Shown: piece after piece, positions 25,039 through 33,774 of the stretch
Position numbering within the stretch: position 1 is the first letter of the stretch
How the letters are laid out: every line of letters starts with the position of its first letter
Source: an uncultured Duncaniella sp.
GTDB taxonomy: Bacteria > Bacteroidota > Bacteroidia > Bacteroidales > Muribaculaceae
Direction: 5' to 3'
NCBI GenBank assembly: GCA_910578615.1
Contig: CAJTRI010000004.1
Span: 62,001-126,000, forward strand
Length of the DNA stretch: 64,000 nt
The notes under the pieces: model-generated
What the model was told of the DNA's origin: nothing
What the model saw: the letters and a program-made list of their open reading frames with translations, nothing else
Database searches by the model: none
Made by a program: the position numbers and the translations under genes

Positions 25039-27581
25039 TTCCCTTCCGACTTACGGCGCAGACGGACAACGCCTATGACAATGACGGCGGCCAGTGCGAT
25101 ATATATGAGGATGACTGCGACTTTGGCAACATTGTCGGTAACACTGAGCGAACGCGGATCAAATCGCATCTCCACCGTGTGCTCTCCGGCGGGAATCCTT
25201 ATGGCGCGTAGCAGATAGTCCACCCTCCCTATCTCGGCCGGGGTGCCATCCACCGTGGCCTCCCAACCCCAAGGGAAGAAGACCTCAGAGAACACGGCCA
25301 CGCCTCCTTGGGCCGAACGGGCATGATAGGTCAGACGATTGGGGGCATATGAGGTCTCATATATGGTGTCACCGGGCTGTACGGCAGAACCCTCGCCGAG
25401 CACGTTGCGGAACCGCGAATCGGCAACCGCTGTCACACGGGGATCGATACGGCCCAGAGCCGCCATCTCGGCATCGGCTCCGTCAACATAGTCAACCCTG
25501 CCTACCCACCATGCGTTGCCGTAGGCCTCTGGGTTGACAAGAGGCTGACCGTCCATACCTACAATATACTTGGCATTGAGCATGTTGAGCACGTTCCAGT
25601 CGGCATCCGACTCCGTGCCTTGTACGAAATTGCCCAGATGCCGGTCGATAAGATCCTGATAACGCGTCAGCTTGGCCGCATGGTAGCCACCTATCATCTT
25701 GTGATAATATGACGGATCGGCACTATAAAACCGTGGTATGTCCATCACACGGTAGTTCATGGCCGTGTCTGCAAGAATGGCCTCGTCAACCGGCGTCTTC
25801 GCAATCGGAGGGCCTACGACAAGCTGTCTGGCCACAAAGCTTTCATGACTGACATAGCGCTTGTTGACCGTGAAAAGATCTATACACACTATTACGGCGA
25901 GCGCACCGAGAAGCAACGCTACATTCAGCCGGCCTTTCATGTAGAACAATATGAAGGCAAATCCTGCAAGAACAATGAGAAGACTGCGGAGCGCGTCGGC
26001 ACGGACAAGGCCGTAACGCAACGACTCGACGGCATTGTAGATATCTGGATTTGCAAGCGAGAAACCTCGCGCCGTCCCTGCGTCATATCCCTGCTGGACG
26101 AGAGATGATGTGATATAGCCGTCAATCATACGGTCATTGTCTGTTATGGCGCTACCGAAGAAACCGGGTGCCATCCATGCCAGAAGGCAGAAAACCACCG
26201 TCACACCAAAACACCATAGAAACGGCTTACGGTATTTCGCCCATACATCCGGGGTGGTGACTATCTGTTGCAACGCCATAGCGGCAAGCAACGGCATGGT
26301 GAATTCGGCAATGACAAGTATACTCTCGACGGTGCGGAACTTGGAATACATCGGAACCAGCGAGAGCATGATGTCGGTAAAGGTCATGGCGTGCCGTCCC
26401 CATGCGAGAACAATCGAGAACACAGTCAGCACAAGAAGCACCCACTTCATAGGCCCCCTGACAATCACACATCCCATCAGGAAAAGAGCGAATATCAGCG
26501 CCCCCACATATACCGGGCCGTTAGTCCCTTCCGGGTCACCAAAATACTGGCTCATATAACCGAGATACTGCTGTTCAAGCTCCCCGGCCTCGCCGGCACC
26601 GTCAAGATCTCCAAGGCTCATGGCCACCATATGCCCCTTCTCGGGCCTTGCCGAGGCTCCACCCTTGATATTGGGAATAAGAAGCGAGAAGGTCTCCGAA
26701 GGCTGGTAACTGTATTGGGTTATATAATCCTTATCGAGGCCGGAGGTCTGGGTGCCCGTCTGCGAGGCAGGCTGGGCCAGCTCGCTGTGACGCCCGCGCA
26801 TTGTCTCTTTGGAGTATTCGTATGTATTGTACAGGCTGGGGAGATTGGCCGCCACGGCAAGAATAGCCGCCACAAGGAGCACCCCCGAAGACCTTATCCA
26901 TCGTGCCATCGCGCCTGATCGGAAAGCTCCTATGCCGAAAGCGATGGAAATGCCGAGGATGACAAATAGGAAATAATATGTCATCTGGACATGGTTGCTC
27001 GCTATCTGCATCATGGCGAAAAACGCCGCCAAAGCCCCTCCCGCCAGATAACGTCCCCGATAGCACAGTACCACACCGGCTATGGTAGGCGGTATATAAG
27101 CGAGAGTGACAAACTTCCATATGTGTCCGGCACCTATTATTATGACAAAATAGGTCGAAAACCCGTAGGCTATCGCCCCGAGAAGCGCCACTCCCCATCT
27201 CATCCTCATGGCAAGGAGAAGGATGAAGAATCCCGCCATCATCATGGCTATAAGGTTGGACGGAGAAGGCAGGCCAAGTCCCATCACGGAATTAATCCAG
27301 CTGTAAAGCGCGCTTGACGGATAGGACGGAGAGATCTGGAATGTCGGCATCCCTGAAAAGAGGGAGTTTGTCCATCGGGATACCTCTCCCGATGCCTCGG
27401 CGTAAGCCTTGGCCTCCTGCCCTATCGCAGCGCCCTGCTGCATGTCATGCTGGCGAAGCTCGTTACCCTGACTGGCATCGGGATAAAAGAATGCAAACGC
27501 TATAACGGCTATAACCGCCAGTCCGCCTATAAAGGAGAGAACCTTGCGGACGGTATGATTTTTCAGTAGTTCCATGTTCAT
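25035..27581 (-). CDS. YfhO family multi-spanning membrane protein
   Basis: 848-residue integral inner-membrane protein: a short cytoplasmic N-terminus, an aromatic/hydrophobic half with roughly a dozen helices (for example FFILLLAMRMRWGVALLGAIAYGFSTYFVII near 115-150), then an extracytoplasmic C-terminal domain (about 600-810) with FFPWGWEATVDGTPAEIGRV and a last helix near 820-840. YfhO of Firmicutes glycosylates lipoteichoic acid; Bacteroidota lack that polymer, so the acceptor here is unknown but a polyprenyl-linked GT-C-like role is plausible. ATGA overlap with the upstream lipoprotein gene. Confidence 0.8.
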   Translation of the reverse strand: MNMELLKNHTVRKVLSFIGGLAVIAVIAFAFFYPDASQGNELRQHDMQQGAAIGQEAKAYAEASGEVSRWTNSLFSGMPTFQISPSYPSSALYSWINSVMGLGLPSPSNLIAMMMAGFFILLLAMRMRWGVALLGAIAYGFSTYFVIIIGAGHIWKFVTLAYIPPTIAGVVLCYRGRYLAGGALAAFFAMMQIASNHVQMTYYFLFVILGISIAFGIGAFRSGAMARWIRSSGVLLVAAILAVAANLPSLYNTYEYSKETMRGRHSELAQPASQTGTQTSGLDKDYITQYSYQPSETFSLLIPNIKGGASARPEKGHMVAMSLGDLDGAGEAGELEQQYLGYMSQYFGDPEGTNGPVYVGALIFALFLMGCVIVRGPMKWVLLVLTVFSIVLAWGRHAMTFTDIMLSLVPMYSKFRTVESILVIAEFTMPLLAAMALQQIVTTPDVWAKYRKPFLWCFGVTVVFCLLAWMAPGFFGSAITDNDRMIDGYITSSLVQQGYDAGTARGFSLANPDIYNAVESLRYGLVRADALRSLLIVLAGFAFILFYMKGRLNVALLLGALAVIVCIDLFTVNKRYVSHESFVARQLVVGPPIAKTPVDEAILADTAMNYRVMDIPRFYSADPSYYHKMIGGYHAAKLTRYQDLIDRHLGNFVQGTESDADWNVLNMLNAKYIVGMDGQPLVNPEAYGNAWWVGRVDYVDGADAEMAALGRIDPRVTAVADSRFRNVLGEGSAVQPGDTIYETSYAPNRLTYHARSAQGGVAVFSEVFFPWGWEATVDGTPAEIGRVDYLLRAIRIPAGEHTVEMRFDPRSLSVTDNVAKVAVILIYIALAAVIVIGVVRLRRKSEGK

Positions 27582-28168
27582 TCGGCCGGACGGTATTGGA
27601 CAGGAAGTTCGGCAGTATTGCCGGTTGTGGAAGAGGATGACGAGGCCAACGAATCGGTGCCCACGGCGTCTGAGGCCGGAGTGTCACTGACAAGCGATCC
27701 GTCATGTATGGCGTCATACTGCGTCAGCTTCTCTCTGAAAGACGCAGCGAGGGAGTCAAAATTGACCGCTGGATTTACCTTGCGTGCCTTATCAAAAGCC
27801 GCACGCGTGTCCTTGGGATTGGCACTGAGAGCTATGTCATAGACATCCACATATTTGCGCAGGGTTTCAAGGTCACGTCTGCGGTCTTTCTTCTTTACGG
27901 CGTCATTATGGACTGACAGAAAAGCCATGAGCACCTGCACGGTCTGTTCAGGAGTGAAATCGTCAACAAACACAGACATACTGTCGGCCATCTCGGACGC
28001 GACACTCAGATTCCCGGTCGACAAGGCCTCGGCCAACTGTGTGTTCTGTTCCTCCACCTCGGCTACAACGGCAGGCGGAGCAGCCTGTTCCTTGGAGCCG
28101 CCCCCGCAGGCCGTAAAGGCCGTTGCAAACGTCACTGCGCAAAGCAGCGTAGCTATCAAATGTTTCAT
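27578..28168 (-). CDS. Small lipoprotein, function unknown
   Basis: 196 residues with a lipoprotein signal (MKHLIATLLCAVTFATAFTAC; Cys21 the acylation site), a Gly/Ser tether, and a mostly helical charged body (AEVEEQNTQLAEALSTG, KKKDRRRDLETLRKYVDVYD), ending in a low-complexity serine stretch near 180-186. No family recognised. Start 28168 fits the signal peptide and the predicted -7 element at 28186-28193. It opens a four-gene coupled operon with YfhO, the methyltransferase-like protein and XerD. Confidence 0.75.
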   Translation of the reverse strand: MKHLIATLLCAVTFATAFTACGGGSKEQAAPPAVVAEVEEQNTQLAEALSTGNLSVASEMADSMSVFVDDFTPEQTVQVLMAFLSVHNDAVKKKDRRRDLETLRKYVDVYDIALSANPKDTRAAFDKARKVNPAVNFDSLAASFREKLTQYDAIHDGSLVSDTPASDAVGTDSLASSSSSTTGNTAELPVQYRPAE

Positions 28169-28185
28169 TTCAATGCGATTTGCTG

Positions 28186-28193
28186 CAAAATTA
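28186..28193 (-). promoter_or_regulatory. -7 element of lipoprotein-yfhO-xerD operon
   Basis: TAATTTTG on the minus strand (complement of 28186-28193), 18 bp before the start codon at 28168. No clean -33 box at 20 bp. It implies a leader near 11 nt. Confidence 0.45.
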
Positions 28194-28309
28194 ATCAAAA
28201 TCCATCAAAAAAACGTCCTGACACGCAGAAGAAAACACCCTGACAACGGATAAAAATACTATTTTGGATTGTTTTACAGAGGCAGAAAAGATTTATCAAA
28301 AAATTTATG

Positions 28310-28317
28310 TACTTTTG
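28310..28317 (+). promoter_or_regulatory. -7 element abutting DUF1573 start codon
   Basis: TACTTTTG matches TAnnTTTG exactly and ends 4 bp before ATG 28321. If functional, transcription starts at or within a few bases of the start codon, so the mRNA would be leaderless. No good -33 box is visible at 20 bp. Confidence 0.5.
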
Positions 28318-28320
28318 CGT

Positions 28321-28707
28321 ATGATGAAAAAGCTCCTATTGACCCTCATGCTTATCTTGGGCTTCACGGCTGTGGCCGTGGCGGCCAAGAATGATGCCGT
28401 AAGGTTCACCACCACGCGCATCGACTTCGGCAACGTCCCCGCAGGCGGCGGACTGGTGAAAATGGAATATGAGTTCACAAACACCGGCAAGTCACCTGTC
28501 AGCGTGGTGACCGTGACCAACGGCGGCTGTCACTGCACCAAGCCGAAATTCCCCAAAGAACCGATAGCTCCGGGAAGGAAGGGTATAATAACCATACAGT
28601 TCGACCCGCGCAGCTACAAGGGAGAGGTGAACCGCAACGTAAAGGTGCAGTTCTCCAACTCTTCCAAGCGCATAAAGCTTACCTTCAACGGCGTAGTCAT
28701 CCCATGA
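28321..28707 (+). CDS. DUF1573 domain protein, single domain
   Basis: 128-residue exported protein: signal peptide MMKKLLLTLMLILGFTAVAVAA and one DUF1573 immunoglobulin-like domain (RIDFGNVPAGG at about 30-42, NGGCHCTKPKFPKEPIAPG near 67-86). The GCHCT cysteine pair is typical. DUF1573 proteins are abundant Bacteroidota envelope proteins without a defined function. Start 28321 chosen for the signal peptide; a longer frame from 28264 would precede the promoter. Overlaps the next DUF1573 gene by 4 bp. Confidence 0.82.
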   Translation: MMKKLLLTLMLILGFTAVAVAAKNDAVRFTTTRIDFGNVPAGGGLVKMEYEFTNTGKSPVSVVTVTNGGCHCTKPKFPKEPIAPGRKGIITIQFDPRSYKGEVNRNVKVQFSNSSKRIKLTFNGVVIP

Positions 28708-29789
28708 ATCGCATAACACAACTGATGTTGACAGCCCTACTGCCGGCCATGACCGCGCCCGCAGTCATGGCGCAGGGAAAATGGATGACACGCGAACATG
28801 ACTTCGGCGCCTTTGACGAAAACGTCGGAACCGTCTATTGCGACTTCTATCTTGTCAACGAAGGCACCGAGCCTATGGCCATACTCTCAGCACGTGCCAA
28901 CTGCGGATGCACCAAACCTGAATATTCCACTGACCCGGTAGCTCCGGGTGATACTGCCGTAATACGTGTAGGATATGACCCGGAGGGACGTCCGGGCAAA
29001 TTCTCCAAACAAATCAAGGTGGACTGCGGCACGACCCCTCTGCGCTCCACACTGACCATACGCGGCACCGTCATCGGCGCATCAAACACACTGCGCACCC
29101 GCTTCCCTGTATCAGTAGGAGAGAGCGGGGTGAAACTTCGTTCCACAAATATCCCCTACGGCAAAGTCTACAACGGTGAGACTTCGGGACAGTATATCGA
29201 GGGCTACAACGCCACTGCCGACTCCATACATCCATACGTCACCGGCAACCCCAAATATCTCAATGTGATGATACAGCCCGCTACCGTAGGGCCGGGCGAA
29301 CAATTCATCATCTCCACGGTGCTCCATGCCCCGCGTTCGGAATGGGGCACCCTCACGGACGAGTTCATTTTCCATCCCGACACCGATTCTCCTGACAGCC
29401 GGCCCATACAGACCGTGGCCATCATCAGCGAAGACTTCTCTCGTCTGACAGCGGCCCAGCTTGCTGAAGCCCCTGTCATAGATGTCGAGCCGGTAGCGAT
29501 AGACCTTGAACGGATTTCAAAGACTGACAAGCCCCTGAAACGCACGTTCACAATCGCCAACCGAGGAAAATCCCCTCTCGTCATAAGGCGCATATCATGC
29601 GCTGATCCGGCAGTATCAGTCAAGGCCAAGGACATGAAGATCAAGCCCGGCAAAAGCACCAAGGCCGAGGTCGTAGTCACGCCGGCGCTGATTGAGAAAC
29701 CCGAACTCCTGAACGCCCGCATCAACATCATAGCCAACGACCCGGAGCACCCCTCTACAATGGTGAGGGTGGTTGCCGAACTAATGTGA
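28704..29789 (+). CDS. DUF1573 domain protein with C-terminal Ig-like repeat
   Basis: 361-residue exported protein with signal peptide ending near residue 23 (PAVMAQG). The first domain (HDFGAFDENVGTVYCDFYLVN, ANCGCTKPEYSTDPVAPGD) is DUF1573; a middle beta-rich region follows, and the C-terminal 100 residues form another Ig-like DUF1573-type repeat (RTFTIANRGKSPLVIRRIS, ADPAVSVKA) without the cysteine pair. Translationally coupled to the shorter paralogue upstream; MeaB starts 10 bp downstream, though no functional link is known. Confidence 0.8.
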   Translation: MNRITQLMLTALLPAMTAPAVMAQGKWMTREHDFGAFDENVGTVYCDFYLVNEGTEPMAILSARANCGCTKPEYSTDPVAPGDTAVIRVGYDPEGRPGKFSKQIKVDCGTTPLRSTLTIRGTVIGASNTLRTRFPVSVGESGVKLRSTNIPYGKVYNGETSGQYIEGYNATADSIHPYVTGNPKYLNVMIQPATVGPGEQFIISTVLHAPRSEWGTLTDEFIFHPDTDSPDSRPIQTVAIISEDFSRLTAAQLAEAPVIDVEPVAIDLERISKTDKPLKRTFTIANRGKSPLVIRRISCADPAVSVKAKDMKIKPGKSTKAEVVVTPALIEKPELLNARINIIANDPEHPSTMVRVVAELM

Positions 29790-29799
29790 CCCCTCTCTT

Positions 29800-30888
29800 A
29801 TGGAACATATCGAAAACGACAAGCAATACAACGGTCTCACCGTCAACTCGGGAGTGGCACAGCCCCCGGTTGTCAACCCTTATCTGAAAAAACGCCGCAA
29901 GACACCCCTCCCTACCTCGGGCGAACTCGTCGAGGGAATCATAAAAGGGGATATTACAACACTCTCACGAGCCGTGACCCTTGTGGAAAGCCTCTCCCCG
30001 GCCCACCAGGCTCTTGCTCAGGAAGTGATTGAGAAATGCCTGCCCCATTCCGGTCGGTCACGCCGCATAGGCATCACAGGGGTGCCGGGTGCCGGGAAAA
30101 GCACATCTATAGACGTGTTCGGGCTACATGTGCTGAAATCAGGCGGCAAACTCGCAGTCCTCGCTATTGACCCGTCCAGTGAAAGGACAAAGGGAAGCAT
30201 ACTCGGCGACAAAACGCGCATGGAGAAACTCTCCATCCATCCTGACGCCTTTATACGTCCCTCACCCTCGGCCGGTTCGCTCGGAGGCGTGGCACGCAAG
30301 ACAAGAGAGACCATAGTCCTCTGCGAGGCTGCCGGATTTGACAACATATTTGTCGAGACCGTAGGTGTCGGACAGAGCGAGACCGCCGTCCACTCGATGG
30401 TAGACTTCTTCCTGCTCATCCAGCTGGCCGGAACGGGGGACGAACTTCAAGGCATCAAGCGCGGAATCATGGAGATGGCCGACGGCATAGTCATAAACAA
30501 GGCTGACGGCGACAACATAGCCCGTGCACAACTCGCCCAGACACAGTTTCGCAGCGCGCTCCACCTCTTCCCCACCCCTGCATCTGGATGGTCTCCCGAA
30601 GTGCTGACCTATTCAGGCTATTTCGAATTGGGAATTCCTGAGGTCTGGGACATGATCGACCGCTATTTTGCCTTCGTAATGAAGAACGGTTATTTCGAAC
30701 AAAAACGTGCGCAACAGGCCCGTTACTGGATGTACGAGACGATTGACGAACAGCTACGCAACCATTTCTACCACAATCCTGAGATTGAGAAAATGCTCGC
30801 CGACAAGGAGATGCGCGTACTCGCCAATCTACAAAGCTCCTTCACCGCCGCCCGCGACGTTCTTGACACATATTTTGACAAACAATAA
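29800..30888 (+). CDS. meaB: Methylmalonyl-CoA mutase-associated GTPase MeaB
   Basis: G3E-family P-loop GTPase of 362 residues that gates B12 loading of methylmalonyl-CoA mutase. Walker A GVPGAGKS at 94-101; switch regions LAIDPSSERTKGSILGDKTRM (about 121-141) and ETVGVGQSE; base-recognition NKAD near 230. N- and C-terminal helical extensions match the family. The mutase genes, often adjacent in Bacteroidota, are not in the window; here MeaB closes a unit with the DUF1573 genes. An insertion-element relic begins 10 bp after its stop. Confidence 0.92.
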   Translation: MEHIENDKQYNGLTVNSGVAQPPVVNPYLKKRRKTPLPTSGELVEGIIKGDITTLSRAVTLVESLSPAHQALAQEVIEKCLPHSGRSRRIGITGVPGAGKSTSIDVFGLHVLKSGGKLAVLAIDPSSERTKGSILGDKTRMEKLSIHPDAFIRPSPSAGSLGGVARKTRETIVLCEAAGFDNIFVETVGVGQSETAVHSMVDFFLLIQLAGTGDELQGIKRGIMEMADGIVINKADGDNIARAQLAQTQFRSALHLFPTPASGWSPEVLTYSGYFELGIPEVWDMIDRYFAFVMKNGYFEQKRAQQARYWMYETIDEQLRNHFYHNPEIEKMLADKEMRVLANLQSSFTAARDVLDTYFDKQ

Positions 30889-30898
30889 TAATTAACGT

Positions 30899-31192
30899 GA
30901 GTTCGATATAAGGATTTTACAAAATCAATAATAGAATCAGCCATTTAGCATGACACTAAGTGGCTGATTATTTTATTGTTGATTTCGCAAAAGAGCTTTG
31001 GTTGAATCTGTAAATGACGGACTTAAAAACATCGCTCGAATTAAGCACTAAAGACATCGGTCATTCGCTAATTTCATAACCAATGCCCTGAGTGCCATTG
31101 CTACTTACTGCTTCTTCCAGAAGAAACCGTCCATATCGCTGAAGTTTGTTGAGGACAATCAACTGACTTTGTTCTGATGCTTATATCGAACT
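30899..31192 (+). mobile_element. Insertion-sequence relic, copy 1
   Basis: Bounded by a perfect 12-bp inverted repeat: GTTCGATATAAG (30901-30912) and CTTATATCGAAC (31180-31191), with a short repeat (TAACGT) flanking both ends. Just inside the left end is a terminator-like hairpin (30935-30969). The right part encodes the tail of a transposase (FANFITNALSAIATYCFFQK, ending DNQLTLF at 31177) behind an internal stop; the rest is deleted, leaving about 290 bp. The tail is reminiscent of IS982-like DDE transposases, but the family is a guess from memory. Same orientation as copy 2 at 33775-33886. Confidence 0.7.
30935..30969. terminator. Hairpin inside IS relic copy 1
   Basis: AATCAGCCATTTAG (30935-30948) and CTAAGTGGCTGATT (30956-30969) pair over 14 bp with one mismatch, followed by attttattgtt. 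The same hairpin is conserved in copy 2 (33813-33847), suggesting an element-borne terminator that blocks read-through; here it may also end the meaB transcript. Confidence 0.6.
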
Positions 31193-31254
31193 AACGTTAT
31201 TTATTGTTTTTTATTTTTATATTGTTTCATTTTGAATATATATTTTTGATTATA

Positions 31255-31286
31255 TTCGGGTGGAAACTAAATTTTAATTAATTTTG
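31255..31286 (+). promoter_or_regulatory. Promoter of the peptide-barrel island
   Basis: TTCG (31255-31258) and TAATTTTG (31279-31286) are 20 bp apart. The expected start site near 31294 precedes the broken peptide gene and the outer-membrane barrel, which could form one transcript. The -33 box has one mismatch. Confidence 0.45.
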
Positions 31287-31407
31287 CTTTTGTAGGAGTT
31301 TTTAACTCAATCCTTATGAATTCAAAATAGGCTCTTCCATTCAGAACTATATTTAGTAATTAACAACCCCTTAAAAACACAGCAAGAATCAAAGAACAAA
31401 CAAAATT

Positions 31408-31635
31408 GTGGCATTCATAGAAAGCCTCCCTATGGATGTATCCGCTGGGAACTGAGAGTCAGCTCTTCTGTCTGCTAATATGGAGTTCGTCGGAGGAGAT
31501 AATGGAGGAGGCTGTAAACAGCGTGCTTTTGATTCGCTTGATTTTGAAGAAAGTACTTTCAATTATTCCGAAGAAGAGATTGACAACATAATAATGGAAA
31601 TCTTCGAATATTCTTTCTGTATGATTTCTAAATAA
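31408..31635 (+). pseudogene. Broken GG-leader-like small peptide gene
   Basis: One frame reads a leader-like sequence, IVAFIESLPMDVSAGN (GTG at 31408 a possible start), stop TGA at 31453-31455, then ESALLSANMEFVGGDNGGGC and a 40-residue acidic tail ending FEYSFCMISK. The frame continues on both sides of the stop, so a nonsense change in a single precursor gene is the simplest reading. A double glycine (VGG) followed by DNGGGC resembles double-glycine leader peptides of exported bacterial peptides. Translation could still restart at ATG 31480, giving 51 residues with only FVGG of the leader. It lies 11 bp upstream of the outer-membrane barrel gene. Confidence 0.45.
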
Positions 31636-31646
31636 CTATTGCACCC

Positions 31647-33722
31647 ATGAGATTATTTGTCTTTTTTATAATATATATTACATTTTGCAACTTATATGCA
31701 GAATCCAATGATTCTATTTCTCCTCGACAACTTAATGAAGTTGTAGTTCTTGGAGATCGCGGATGGATTGAGAATGGTGTTATTAACTTCATACCATCAA
31801 AATCAGAAAAAAAATTATCAAACAGTCCGGCAACACTTATTAAATCCATGCATCTTCCGTTCATAAAAGAAAAAGACGGGGTAATTGTAAATGTATCAGG
31901 CGAAATAATTCCCATTTTTATAAATGGCGAAAAAGCTGACAATATAGATTTAGCTACCTTCTGGCCTAAGGATGTCAAAAGAGTGCAGTACATTGAAAAC
32001 CCTTCTGATCCCAGTTATGAAGGAGTAAAAATTGCTGTTAATTTTATTATGTCTAAATATGAAGCAGGTGGGGTTAGTAGAGTTAATCTATTTCAGAAAA
32101 TCCCAAATAATGGTTATTATACAGCCTCTTCAAAACTGGTATATAAAAGAATGACTTATGGCGTCCTATTCTCAGGGAACTATTATAGAGACCACCGTTC
32201 TCACATGACAGGAGAAACCCAATATCGAGATATTTTTTATGAACAAAAAAATTATGAAATTATAAATAGGACAGAGGACAACCATAGTTTTAATAGGGAT
32301 GAAGGTATTCGCTGTGCATTAAATGCAAAATATTCAACAGATAAAACTCGTATTACTCATACTATATCTTTGGGATGGAATCGAAATCCAGGGAGTGGAT
32401 CACATAGTCATAATGTTCGATCGGAAAATCTATTTAATTCGCAAACAACATCAGACTATCTTACTTCAAACAGTATTACTCCTCAAATTTCAGGAAACTA
32501 TTATTTTATATTGTCACACAAATGGTATTTATCCGGACTGTGGTTATATTCCTACGCAAAAAACAAAAATTCTTCCGTTAATCAAATGGGAGAATCTAAT
32601 CCAATTAACAACAGCAGTTTTGAGGATGTAAATTCTTGTAAATTCATAATTTTACCGTCTTTTATTCCATCAAAAGATTGGTTATTTCAGCTAAAAACCG
32701 TATGTGGTTTAGATTGGTACTCAACACTTTATAACGGTTCAACAAATACTCGACAAAATCAATCCCGACAAGAAATATCAACCACATTTAAAATCAATTG
32801 GACACCCACACAATCTGTAAGTGTGTCTGTTGAACCCGGTGTCTTAGCATCATTATGGCAGATTGGAGACATCTATCAACATACAATAAATCCCACTGTA
32901 AGCGCAGGAATAAACTGGAATCCTACCCATAAATTCTCACTAAATGGAAACTTACAGTTTTATATGCGTCCAACATCTGCAAGTGAATCAAATCCAGTCC
33001 AAGTTAAAACATCTGAATTATTATGGCTTATAGGAAATCCATATCTTAAAAATCTCACTTCATGGGATACTTACATTCATTCCACGTACATACCCAAGAG
33101 ATGGTTAACTATGTCTTTTGGTTTTGGATATGTAAAAACATATAATAGCATCATATCAAGATATACACCAGCGCCTTTAGAGGCCGGAGGCTTGATAAAA
33201 GAAACTATAAATGCAAAGCCATCGGATAATGTAAGAGCGAATATAGAACTAAGAGGTTCCTTTTTTGACGATAGCTTTTCTATTGGCATTTCTCCTCAAT
33301 GGCATTATACCTATGTTAGAGGCGCATATCAGGATAAATTCAACCACTTTTCCTTGTCGGGGAGCGCTGACTATACAATAGGTAATTTCAGATTAGAGTT
33401 GTGGTATGAGGGCCCATATAAGGATCTGAGTGTATCCGGAATGGAGAGATCTTGGAAACAGGATAATTGGAATGCGTCTTTAACCTACGGAACTAATAAT
33501 TTCTATTTAGATTTTAGAATCGAAGACGTATTCAACAATCAACGAAAAAGTTGGATTCATTATAGTTCACCGAATTATGTCACAAAATATAATTATTTAG
33601 AAACCGGGAGAACTTTTTCAATTAATCTCACCTATACATTCGGGTATGGAAAAAAAGTTGATAATCGTATTGATATAAACGGTCCGGAATCTGTAAAAAC
33701 GAGCATTTTGCAGACAAAATAA
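31647..33722 (+). CDS. Outer-membrane beta-barrel protein, TonB-receptor-like
   Basis: 691 residues: signal peptide (MRLFVFFIIYITFCNLYA), a short plug-like domain (LNEVVVLGDRG at about 30-40, SGEIIPIFINGEKADNIDL near 90, and DVKRVQYIENPSDPSYEGVKIAVNFI near 110-135), then a barrel of alternating aromatic strands to the end (GRTFSINLTYTFGYG). No N-terminal carboxypeptidase-like domain and no SusD partner. Composition is markedly AT-rich compared with all neighbours (many aaa, aat, tat codons), indicating transfer. It lies between two copies of one IS relic and directly after a GG-type peptide gene, suggesting a role in handling that peptide; this is inference. Confidence 0.8.
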   Translation: MRLFVFFIIYITFCNLYAESNDSISPRQLNEVVVLGDRGWIENGVINFIPSKSEKKLSNSPATLIKSMHLPFIKEKDGVIVNVSGEIIPIFINGEKADNIDLATFWPKDVKRVQYIENPSDPSYEGVKIAVNFIMSKYEAGGVSRVNLFQKIPNNGYYTASSKLVYKRMTYGVLFSGNYYRDHRSHMTGETQYRDIFYEQKNYEIINRTEDNHSFNRDEGIRCALNAKYSTDKTRITHTISLGWNRNPGSGSHSHNVRSENLFNSQTTSDYLTSNSITPQISGNYYFILSHKWYLSGLWLYSYAKNKNSSVNQMGESNPINNSSFEDVNSCKFIILPSFIPSKDWLFQLKTVCGLDWYSTLYNGSTNTRQNQSRQEISTTFKINWTPTQSVSVSVEPGVLASLWQIGDIYQHTINPTVSAGINWNPTHKFSLNGNLQFYMRPTSASESNPVQVKTSELLWLIGNPYLKNLTSWDTYIHSTYIPKRWLTMSFGFGYVKTYNSIISRYTPAPLEAGGLIKETINAKPSDNVRANIELRGSFFDDSFSIGISPQWHYTYVRGAYQDKFNHFSLSGSADYTIGNFRLELWYEGPYKDLSVSGMERSWKQDNWNASLTYGTNNFYLDFRIEDVFNNQRKSWIHYSSPNYVTKYNYLETGRTFSINLTYTFGYGKKVDNRIDINGPESVKTSILQTK

Positions 33723-33774
33723 TTTTAAAAAGCCTTGTCTAAATCAAATTCTCTTTATATGAGCTGTTTAACAT

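Noticed and set aside
31628..31993. Minus-strand 121-codon frame over the start of the barrel gene
   Set aside because: Overlaps the signal peptide and plug region of a well-supported plus-strand gene; AT-rich sequence gives long chance frames.
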